NCBI RefSeq assembly: GCF_964019385.1
Contig: NC_088644.1
Coordinates: 37,730,942 to 37,794,941, forward strand
Origin: Sycon ciliatum
Taxonomy: Eukaryota; Porifera; Calcarea; Leucosolenida; Sycettidae
Length of the DNA stretch: 64,000 nt
Reading direction: 5' to 3'
The position numbers were made by a program, and so were the translations under genes. Within the stretch, counting starts at the first letter, position 1; each line of letters starts with the position of its first letter. Of the stretch, positions 48,601-60,000 are shown in pieces. The notes below the pieces were generated by a model. The model was not told the DNA's origin. It searched no databases and saw nothing but the letters and a program-made list of their open reading frames with translations.

Positions 48601-51600
48601 GTATTTCCGAAGTATAGTGCGCACCTTTGTATAACGCGCACCCCCAATCTTCATTGGGGGTGCGCACTTCAATCTTCATTGGGGGTGCGCACTTCAATCT
48701 TCATTGAAGTACATGCATTTCATATTCGGAGCATAGTGCGCACCTGCGATTTAGGGCCTAAAATAGCACATCTAAAGTGCGCACTATACTCCGGAAAATA
48801 CGGTACATACATATATGTGTACGATGTCCTGTCATTTTGATACAGCCAGTGTTCACAAAACAGGACTAATGTGCTCTGTTCGACGCCCATTGTACTGACT
48901 CACAGATTTCTTCAACATCTGGAGTGCATGTAGAGCCACAAATGCCGGCAATGTATCAAGAGCTGTGTCTTCTCACGCTTACCATATGATGATCCTGAGT
49001 AGCAGACCAAGACCTCTTCACTTCCCAGTGCATGTTGTCAAGTCAAACAGAAAATAGTGAGGTCCAAGAGAGTATCCCTCTTCTTTGTGACTCCAGTTTA
49101 TAGAAATATGGGTAATGATTTTGCGTTTGTGGAATTCTACAACGTTTTTCATGAACCATAATCTGTAATTCTGCAAGAATTCTCTGAATTTGCAGTAGAA
49201 TTATGGTTACATGAGGAGGTGAAAGCGAAGATGTGACAGTGTGTTAGGCCTTTCATCTCACATAATAAAACCCGAGATTTTTTAGTGACGTCAATAAACA
49301 AACACATCTTCGCGCCTTTATCCTCAGCTCCAACCTGACCCTCACTGGCCTTTTGAACGAGCTGACAGAAAAACTAGTATTTCATGGAATACAACTTGAA
49401 TTGGCAGGTGGCACTACAAAGTCATATACCATAGGAAGCGTGCAGTCCACACCTTGGAAACATGACACGGATAACGGGATAAACGGAAGTATTATTCATT
49501 CGGCACCGCAGCCAAATAACACATAAAATAGTGGTCAATCCAACAGATGTGGATCACTAGAGCAGACAGTCAACCCACTGCTTAGGAACTGTGACAGCTA
49601 GGGTGGGTAGAAACGGAAACGTTCATCATAGAATGGGTGGGAACACACTGTCACATCTTCGCTTTCACCTCCTCATGTAACCATAATTCTACTGCAAATT
49701 CAGAGAATTCTTGCAGAATTACAGATTACATTTCAGAGGTTCCAGCTCGATGCTCCAGTGTGTCATTCAAAGTGAACAAAACCTAACATCGGTCTGAAGA
49801 GGCAGACACTGCAGTCGGTCCGGACTGAGCGATCAATCAGCATTCAGGACAGCTTGGGTGAACTGGGCCATTGCAGATGGCCGGTAGTAATGCCGAATAA
49901 ACGTGCTGGGACCACTCCAATCAGCGGCGGCAAGCACAACTTCCATGGGGACACCAGAAGAGCGAGCAGCAGACGTAGCGGCAGATCGAGTTGAATGACC
50001 AGAGAACTGTGCAGTGTCTACTCCACATAATCCCAGTCCGAACGTCCTCGGCTCGCACCGCCTGTGGGATGCTGTGGTGGACGGGACCACTCGGGCCGTT
50101 GAGGCCTGTATGGAGCAGGTCGGCTCGCGCGGGAATACGCCCCGGGGCGGCTTTGCCAGGGCCTGGAGGAAAAACCCTCTGACGAAGAGCGATGGTGGGT
50201 CGGCAACCGATCACAGCGGGTGTTGGTCCAAGCTGACGTGGACTTGGCGAGGGTTTTCCTCACCTCGCCTTTCTGCTCCAGTTCCTTGTAAAATGTGTCA
50301 CCAAACAAGGAGGTGCCCTCCTTCGGCAGCGGCAGCTCCTTCGCATCCTTCGCCAGTGCCTTGTGCCCTGCACCCTCCAAGATGGCGGCACGGCGATGAG
50401 CAGTCATCCGGGCATTGGCATGCCCCAACAGTACCAGTGATCGCTGAACAGCATCCAGGACTACATCCGTGGGAACGTCCATACTGTCCCCGTTGCTGAT
50501 AATGTCTTCCCAGAGTTGGGTCAGTGGGCCACACGCCGACAAAAAATTCTGCTGTAATTTGTGCAGGCCACTATCCATGGTCTTCGGGAGTTCCTCCCCG
50601 AGCCAAGACGCAACGGCGTCGTCCACCGTTGGCACAACACATGCTGCGGTATCGGGACGTGGGTCCTTGGAGGTCATCTCCTTTACTACAGCATCACTTT
50701 GGATTGTCCGGAAATACTGCTCTACATAGCTCTGCACTTTTGGAGAGGCTTTATACAAATGCCTTTTCGTGGCAGCCTCCTCGCCCTTGGGATCGAACAG
50801 TGGGCGAGCCAAGGGAGTTGCCTGGCCAGCCAATGGGCCTTCCGGCAGATGCGACAGTCCCAGCTCCGGGGATGCGCCTGCAGAAATTCCATCTGGAAAA
50901 ACAGAGTTCGTATGTGCCAGACCAGCCATTGGGTCGTTCGGCAAGGATGACAACCCCAGCAACGGGGGCGCATCCACTTCCATGTTCAACACGGGTACAT
51001 CCTGCGTAGCAGCAGGGGATTGGTGCCCATCAGCAACGTTCAACGGGGAGGTAGCCATGGCCAGAGACGGATTTCGATCCAGGAGAACAATTTTTGGCAT
51101 CCACACAAAGCGAAAGCGAGAGAAAAAAGGCCAGTGAGGGTCAGGTTGGAGCTGAGGATAAAGGCGCGAAGATGTGTTTGTTTATTGACGTCACTAAAAA
51201 ATCTCGGGTTTTATTATGTGAGATGAACGGCCTAACACACTGGAGCATCGAGCTGGAACCTCTGAAATGTAATTATGGACCTTTCGAGAAAACTGTGTGT
51301 GTGTGGGGGGGGGGGGGGGCTGGTGGTGCATGGCCCCCTGAGTCGCCGCTGCTCCAAACAATTTTACTTCCTGACCCGGTAGATGCTTGTTTGATATTGT
51401 ACTGCTGACACACGTTGATGATACCAAGACATCGCATTGCTATACAAAACCCCTGTGGTCTTGCTCCCATTGTTTATGTCGTTTCCCTGTGCCACGGTTT
51501 TGGCTTTCAGAGCTTTCAAAGCAAGTGGAGCAGCTGCAACGGAAACTAGACGCAAAGACTGCTGCACATAAAACGGCTGAAGAGGATTTGAAACGGACTG

Positions 51601-54600
51601 CCAAGGTGTGTGCCAGTGAAGAAACAGTGGTACATGAACATAGTCATTTGCTGCTTTAGTGCATCGTCGCGCTATAGCCCCCATTGCTTTAGTGCATCGT
51701 CGCGCTATAGCCCCCATTGCTTTTCGGAAATTGTGCCCGGAATTACTGCCGCCTATACCTCGATTACGGATTCCAGTACAAACAGAGCAAGATATAAGCC
51801 TTGAAACGGGCTTTAGCTAGCATCACTTAACACAGTAACACGCCTACAGTCGTAATCATTATTGATAATTTGTTTGCCATCCTCACTGCTGTCATACTAT
51901 TTCTACTGACTCCATTGCCACTCCAGGAATTGCAGCAGGCTAATGATGAGATATCCAGACTCAAAATCGAGATTGGTAAATTGGGAACTGAAGCAAAGGT
52001 AAGCTGCTATGTACGGGCATCTTTCAACACGCTCTAGAATAATTCATCCATCTCTCCAGCACTATTCACAGCACTCTACAGCATCAAGCCATCATCACCA
52101 GGTCTGGGGAAAGGACGTTCCACCAAAGGCATTGCTTTGCAACCATCCTAGCTTGCTTGCATTCGTTGCCTCGATCAATAGGCGATGCTAGACACAATCA
52201 TGATTTTGCTGCACTTTTGTTTCCCAGGCGGCCGTTGAGAACGCGGAGAAAGCAAAGGCTCTACAAGAGAAGGTCAAACAGCTGAATGAGGAGCTGGCAA
52301 CTGCAGTCGAAAACTACAACAATGAAAGGGTGAGACTGGACCGAGTGCATGGGCAGCATTGTCACCTCCCTGGCTCCTCCGCTCATGTCTGGTGGCCGGT
52401 TAGAAGTAGACCAAAGGTTCTTTGTCCATCTACCCAACATGTAGTGTCTCTTCTATTTGAGCAAGGGTTGTAATTTTGAGTCGCTCCAAATTGCATACAA
52501 TTGACTGCCAAAGAGGCCTATCATAAATACTGCAAACAGATCATTCTTATCGTCTATTGCCGTGTTGTCTATCTGTGCCTGTACACTTGCCAACCCAACT
52601 AGGTCCTGCGTAAGAAGTACTACAACATCATTGAAGACATGAAAGGAAAGATCAGGGTGTACTGTCGCGCTAGGCCACTCAGCAAGTCCGAGAAAGATCG
52701 GGTGAGAATGAAACACTGGGTTATGCTTTGATTAGACGAAAATGACAATATAGGCACGAGCTGATTGCTGATTGCCTGCCGTTTTCAGAGCAACAGGCAT
52801 AGAGAAGGGAAAACAAAGCATTGTTGCTGTTACTCCGAGTTTCACGCGTTAGGAATGATTGGACAGCGTGGACAGTGCAGTCTGATGATCCCTAACGCGT
52901 GTAATCTGCGAACAACAACTACGCTTTGTTTTTCCTTCTCTATACTTTTATAAGACTCTGTACCTAGGTGCATCGAGCACTCTCTCGAGCTGCCGCAACT
53001 TACGCTGAGTGTGATTTTCTTCATGTGTAGTAGCATGGGCTGTGAAGGTGCATGAGCAATTCCAGTGGTGTTCTTTGCTGTATGCAAAACTCAAATTTCC
53101 ATAGTCTATTCTGACAGTAGGTAATTATGCTGATGTGTGTCTGTTGCCAGGGTAACCATAGTGTGATAGGCTCACCGGATGAGTACACTATTACCATTCA
53201 GTCACAGCGTGGTCTGAAGGAATTCAGCTTTGATCAGGTCTTCACACCGGAACACTCGCAAGAGAAGGTCTTTGAAGACACGAACGTAAGTGTGGCCAAC
53301 GTGGCTATATCTGGTGTATTTTATAGTATGGCTGGTGGTGTATCAGGTTTGAAGTCTGACATGCACTCACCACACCAAAACAGTTTTGTCAATTGTCACA
53401 CACAAAGTGGCCTCCTTGCTTAGAAAACCGTCAGATCACTTTTCCTTAACCAACTTTCTGAATTATGATTGAAAGGAAGCATAAGGGTGACCATGACGAT
53501 ATGCATACATGTATGTGTAATGGCCTAATCTTAATGCTCCCTGAGCAAATATCCTGCAATTATCTCTGTTCGAGCACCGTTGAAGTGCTACAACCTGGAA
53601 ACCCAGAGCCTACCAACTGGATTGTTCTTTTGGTTGGGAATTATGCTTCTCATGATAATTCCAGTGTTTTTTTTGTTTGTGTGTGTGTGGGTATGTGTAT
53701 GGGTGTCCGCGTGCGTTTGTGTGTGTGTGTGTGTGCGTGTGCGTGTGCGTGTGTGTGTGTGTGTGCGTGGCTGTTTTTGTGTGTCTGTGTGTGTCTGTGT
53801 GTGTTTCGAAACTTGGGTTTTTTTCTTCTCAGAACCTCATACAGTCTGCTTTCGACGGCTACAATGTATGCATCTTTGCATATGGTCAGACTGGCTCTGG
53901 AAAAACGTAAGTAACCTGGTGCTGCAATAGGGAATGCTCAAGTAGAGGACAAACTGCGCTAGTCAGAAAGAAGACGGACAAACGTCCCCCGTATGCTAGA
54001 TGAGCAATGGCAGTTCTAATCCGACTTCAATTTTCTCAATTTGTGGATTCTATCATTAGAAATCACCGGAAGGATTGGACTGGGGAAACTTAAATTACTT
54101 ACTAAGCCTGATGACGAGGTATTGCAGCTCCCAGCTACAATACATGTATTGTCTATAGCTGTCTTAACAGGCCATTCACAAGTAATTGAGATGCGGGCCG
54201 TTTTCAAGCCTCACTTTGGCCGCGGAAATGCAGCTCACAATTGGCCATTAACAAATAGTTCTGGACCAGTACGTCTGTTGCTTTATTGATTCAAAACTTT
54301 GCCAGATGTTCCAAAAAAATTATGAATGCACTGTACATTAATGGAGCCTATAGACAAGTTTTCGAATATTTGCAAGTGTCGTGACAGCCCGACAGTGTGG
54401 TAGAGGAACCAAGTCCCAAGTTCATCTCTGTTGCGCGCTGTGCTTGCTAACAATCACCGTGTGCTACTGTTACTTGTATGCCATGTAGATACACAATGAT
54501 CGGAGCAGAGACCAGCTTGGAGTCTCCAGTGCGCGGCATTGCGCCACGAGCGTTCATGTCAATCTACGACCTGATTGAAGAAAACAAGTAAGGTTGCTGC

Positions 54601-57027
54601 ATACACGCTTGATGAGGGTCAGAACCAGGGCTAACACCCATACGGTTCAGATGGTCGCAACCGACCGGGGCTCTACCAACCGTGGATGGTTGTAGAAAGG
54701 TCATTGTTTCCGAACATGGTGGTCCTCCACCTTGTTACATGCTGTCAACCAACAACAGCATGTAGATACATGTATCAAGTAGGGTTGTAGAGGCTCCTTG
54801 TATTTTACATAGACTAGTAGGGATGTGAAGGACTTATATGCAGTGCACTGCAATCAGTACAGGCAATCTGAAGGTGTCTATCATCAAATAACCAACTATC
54901 CACTAAAAACACTGAATCCTTTTTTGGTCAATATCCGAAAAGAAACTCTCCAACTGTCCTGGGGAGTGTTCATCAACATTCCCAACATGCGTGACAGTGT
55001 TCTTGGGTGTCTTTCCTTGCGCCTTATGTCTGAATGCTGTCATGCACTGCAGGAAGAAATTCTCAATTGAAGTGTCGGTCTACATGCTGGAACTGTACAA
55101 CGAAAAACTGCTGGACCTCTTAGCCATCGGCAAAGATATATCCTCTACTTGTCAACGTCCCAGACTAGCAGAGTTTTACATGCTGTTGTTGCTGCTGCAT
55201 ATGTGTGTGTGTGTTGCCAGCATGAGCTGTGTCCAGAACGTGTGCCTGTGTGCAATTGAAAATGGACAAGCAATTGCAGACTATAGTGTTGAGAGTATAT
55301 GATGGATGTGCTCAGTTCGTCCTAGTGATTTTGAAAGAAACCAGAGTAAGAAAAAACCCATATCCATTTCAGTGCTAAGTGACGATTATGTCCTATTAGG
55401 CCACACTTTGTTTTTCCTATGTTTCTCGTCACCGCCCGCATAGGTTTTCAGAAATTTCGGAAGAAAAAAAGTTCATACTTGTGCATGTATGTACGCTGCA
55501 CATGCTGCAGCAGCTAGATGCGTCAATCAAAAACGTAAACGTTTGCACCACAGCAGCAAAGGGGTGCTCCCCGTTCGTTCTCTGCGATGAAGGCTGCCGT
55601 AACGAAGCTTTCAGTCGTTCACTGCCTGAGCCTCGCGGGTCCCCGGAATACCGTAAGTCGAACGAGTTCCGCGGCAACTGGCGTCTGTGGAACGATGTCG
55701 TGGGCAGAAAATCCAAGCAATAGACGCATGGCGAGGAAAAGATGAGCAGCGTGGAGACAAGAGTTTGATAAGTGGACACAAGAACATTGAAGTGACAAAC
55801 CGAAAATGACGAGTGGGAAAGCGTTTGTTGATGCGATAGCAGATAAATGTATGTTCTCTTCGCCATTTCGTTATCAAACTTTATACTCTCAATGTTGCAG
55901 TTTGCCTGATATTTGTGGGCTGATGTGATAATGTAGTGCAATCATGTACTAAGTCTATGGGATCACATGATTATACAATGGGTTTCGATTTTGACAGCAT
56001 GACATTGTTATGATTGCACAATGTAGTACTGTATACGCAGTGTCTTGTGTGAATCATACATACAAAATGTATACAGTTTTCAGTAGAAATTGTTCTTGTT
56101 TTTTTCTTGCCTTTTTTCCGCCCGCCCGCATACCTTTTGTTAAAATTTGCTGACGAGAAACATAGAAAAAACAAAGTGTGGCCTTACGCTTATAAAGGGT
56201 ATTTCAACTATTTTGAAAACCTTTAAGCTCCACCGTGGCTTTGTCAGCTTTCCTATTAACGTCCCTCCAACAGGTAAGCACAATGCTCAGTTGCACCGTA
56301 ATGTCATAGTGCTAGCCGTTGCGACTTATTGCACACTAGTAGTGTGGGGTTTTCCCTTTATTGTCTTATTTTTCCCTCTGTCTTTTTCCCTAATGTCTTA
56401 TTTTTCCCTCTAATGTCTTATTCTGTATCTTCTCCGATATTATCCCTCATGATGCCTTCCTCAGTGGGTGAAAATGCTGAATTTAAAAGCTGAAAGGTAT
56501 TGCGCTTTCTATGCAGCAGATCAAAGTGAGAACTATGGTTGTAGTCTGCATCAAGCTCCACTGAGCACCCAAGCCGAACAGATACACTTAAGTTGTCTCA
56601 CAGATGTCTGACGTCTTTCTTTCCGAGTCACAGTCAGTGAACTGTTGTTGAGTGGTCCTTTACGGCACCTCTTAGAGACATTTTTGTCCATTGGCACATT
56701 GGGTTAATCCAACGACTGTATCATGGTATTCGCCTTGACACTATGTTCTTACCCGGGAAAGCTGGACATCAAAAAGAACAAGAAGGTATGTATGTACGTG
56801 TGTGAGTGTACGTAAGTGCATGTGCGTATGTGTGTACATGTGAGTGAACATGTGTGTGTGTGTGTGTGTGTGTGTGTCCGACATCCCCTGGGATTTCAGG
56901 CGGTGTCGGCCGTTGGGCGGTTCAATAGCCAATTGAGTCATCTTTCCAAGATTCCTTTTGAGTCTCTCTCCCCTCTCCCGGGGAGACCCACGTGACCAGT
57001 TTTGGCAGTGTGCAACAAGTACAAGTA

Positions 57028-57099
<72 letters not shown>

Positions 57100-60000
57100 C
57101 GTCTACGTGAGTATGTGTACGTGTGTGTGTGTGTATGTATGCATGTACTTGTACTTGATGTTTCTCCCAGTCACTGTAGTGTGTGCATGTACATAGTATC
57201 AGTCTTGCAGTGCCGGACGACTGTAGACCCATGCTCAGGGCACACCACTTATACGTGTGCTACTGCATTTCTGTCTATCCATGTGTTTATCCATGAGTCT
57301 ATCCATGTGTATATCCTTGTGTTTATCCATATGTTTATCCATGTGTATATCCATGTGTTTATCCATGTGTCTATCCATGTGTCTATCCCCCCCCCCCCCC
57401 TTATTGTACAAGTTGCACTTCCCGTAGTACTTGCTGGTCTGAACATGTTCAAGTCATGATGCCCTCCGATACCCTACCTTTCTCCGTATACCTTCTACTT
57501 TGGTTGCAATCAGTGTGTTATATGAGTGTGTGTTTAATGTTGTTGTTGTTGTTTATTTATTTCACATTGCATGTCAAAATGTTATTCACCATTGTTATTA
57601 ATAGCAATGAAAAGTATGAATGCCGCAGACATCACCACGCAACATGACAATTTGTTCAAGGTTTGGTTTTGTGTGTTTCCAAAATCGATTTTTACGTTCC
57701 GATCATCAGTGGAAATACGGAACTAAAGAGATCAAGGGAAAACAAAGGTTAAAAATCCAAAGAAGTGTGACACATGACGGGTAACTTGTGGTAAGTTTTA
57801 CAAAAAACTTTTCACTTTTTGTAAAACTTACCACAAGTTACCCGTCATGTGTCACACTTCTTTGGATTTTTAACCTTTGTTTTCCCTTGATCTCTTTAGT
57901 TCCGTATTTCCACTGATGATCGGAACGTAAAAATCGATTTTGGAAACACACAAAACCAAACCTTGAACAAATTGTCATGTTGCGTGGTGATGTCTGCGGC
58001 ATTCATACTTTTCATTGCTATTATTAAACTTTTATCTCCACGTAGACCATTGTTATTATTCTGCTATTTACTACAGTAGCTAGGCAGTTTTCACCTCACC
58101 AAAGCATGCTAACACTCACCGCTCTCAGTGCATTACATACCAAACTCAGCTCTGTGTTCTCAAGGAATACGTGTAGGTTCCTAGACCAGGACTTGAAAAG
58201 ATTGTGTCGTTTTCTTTGCTCTGTCCTCCTTGCCTGCTAGGGAATGGTGGTGGTGACGGGGAGTGCTACAAAAGAAGCAAAGACTGCCGCGGAGCTTCTG
58301 GACATCTTTCAGCAAGGCTCCAAAAGCAGACACGTTGCATCGACAAGTAAGTTTTCTAGCCGCTGCTCAATGTGTCCAACATATCTGCTTGGGAGTGCAC
58401 CAAGGTCCTCTTTCATTCTACAGTTCACCATATGTGGTCAGCACATACATACTGTAACATGCTGTGTCTCCTTGTTTTCAGAGATGAACGCCGAAAGCTC
58501 TCGCAGCCATTTGATCGTCGGTATTGTCATCACCTCCACAAATTTGGCCACTGGCACAGTTGTGTCCGGAAAGGTATGCTCTCATTTCAACTACTTCTTC
58601 TAGTGATAGTCCATTTTTGATGTAATATTATGACCTGCTTCTCTTGGAAACTTTCCTTGTGTTCAGGGTCTGCTCTATGATTTCAAACCAACCGGGTATA
58701 CATGTACCTGACACAACCCTTGCAACCGGGTCAGAGCCGGGTCTGTTCAAGTGCGTCTACTGCATGTACATCAGGGAGTTGTAAACATATTGGTACTCCC
58801 TGGTGTAAAATGTATTCTCAACCGGATAGCCTGTTCTTTTTACAAGCAGGTCCAAGTACCCCCCCCCCCACCAACCGGGTCGCTGACCCGGCTGACCCGG
58901 TTCTGCAGCAGACACTGGACGGTTGATCGGCTGGTGGGTTCCCAAAATTGTGTTTACTTTCCTGGCATGTACTCTTGAGTGGATATCTGAGTAGGATGTG
59001 GCAAATGCCAGTGCCTATCTTTCCACTCAAGCTTTTCTTGTCACTGTATCGGGTGTGTGTTTGTTTTCAGCTGAGTTTGGTGGATTTGGCTGGATCAGAA
59101 CGTGCATCGAAGACTGGAGCAACTCCCGAGCAGCTTAAGGTCAGTTTAATTTTATTTTATTTCACCGTCCAATGGCAGAAGCCAATGCAAAGGAGGGCAA
59201 GAGAATAAAAAGAAAGAAAGAAGGAAAGAAGATAATAATCGGAAGAAAAGAACGTATCAGCGGGATGAAATTGATCACTATATTGGAGAGTGGCGAGATA
59301 AGCTAGCAAAAGAGGCGAGTGAGCCTACAACTTGGCATGACACTTAACATGGTCTATGAACTGTCTAATATTGGATATTGTCTTCATTTCCATGAGCCAC
59401 TACGAATATGCTGAAAAGATAGGAGATTTGTTAAACATACAGTCAACTTCGCTAATAACGACTGCGAATATAACGACAATTCGCGAATAACGACAGAATT
59501 TCCATGCCCAGAGCAAAGTCCCATCCAACTGTAATACATATAATGAGACTTCGGGTATAATGACACTTCGCGAATAAGGACACCTTTTTGATGCCCCTCC
59601 GAGTGTCGTTATAAGCGAAGTTGACTGTAGTTCACAAAGCTCTGGGAAATACTGGGCCATTGCGAGTGTCCCGTGCGAATGTAAACCAATTATACTTGCA
59701 TGCTGAGATGTTCAGGGACAGTGTTCAGTTTAACAAAATGGACCAGAACGCCTGACTTTCTCTGCGACAGGATAGATATGTGGCTGATTGCGAAGGAGGG
59801 CGGTACTGACAGCCAATGAGTATAGGATTAGCACCCAGGTCTGCAGGAACTCGAAGCTCAACCCATATGGTCTCGCATTGGGGAGAGTCAAGGTCTGAGC
59901 GCTGGGCTGCATGAAAAAATGTCCCATCTCGTACAAGGATGGCAACACCACCATAACCTCGGAACTGGGCTCTTTGGTTCGCTGGTATTGGCCTATCTCG

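Larger units (their letters stand above)
49160..51272 (-). mobile_element. Internally deleted DIRS-like tyrosine-recombinase retrotransposon
   Basis: The element is read on the minus strand. Inverted terminal repeats of 118 bp at 49237-49354 and 51125-51242 differ at one position. An internal complementary region at 49642-49763 is the reverse complement of both outer ends joined (left part matches 49202-49244 and outward to 49160; right part matches 51242-51272). Between them lie a gag-like frame and the C-terminus of a tyrosine recombinase. Reverse transcriptase, RNase H and methyltransferase are absent. This is the DIRS layout reduced to about 2.1 kb. Confidence 0.9.

Noticed and set aside
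56992..57459. Cys/Val-rich plus-strand frame
   Set aside because: Translation of a (GT)n microsatellite and a following (TATCCATGTGT)-type repeat.
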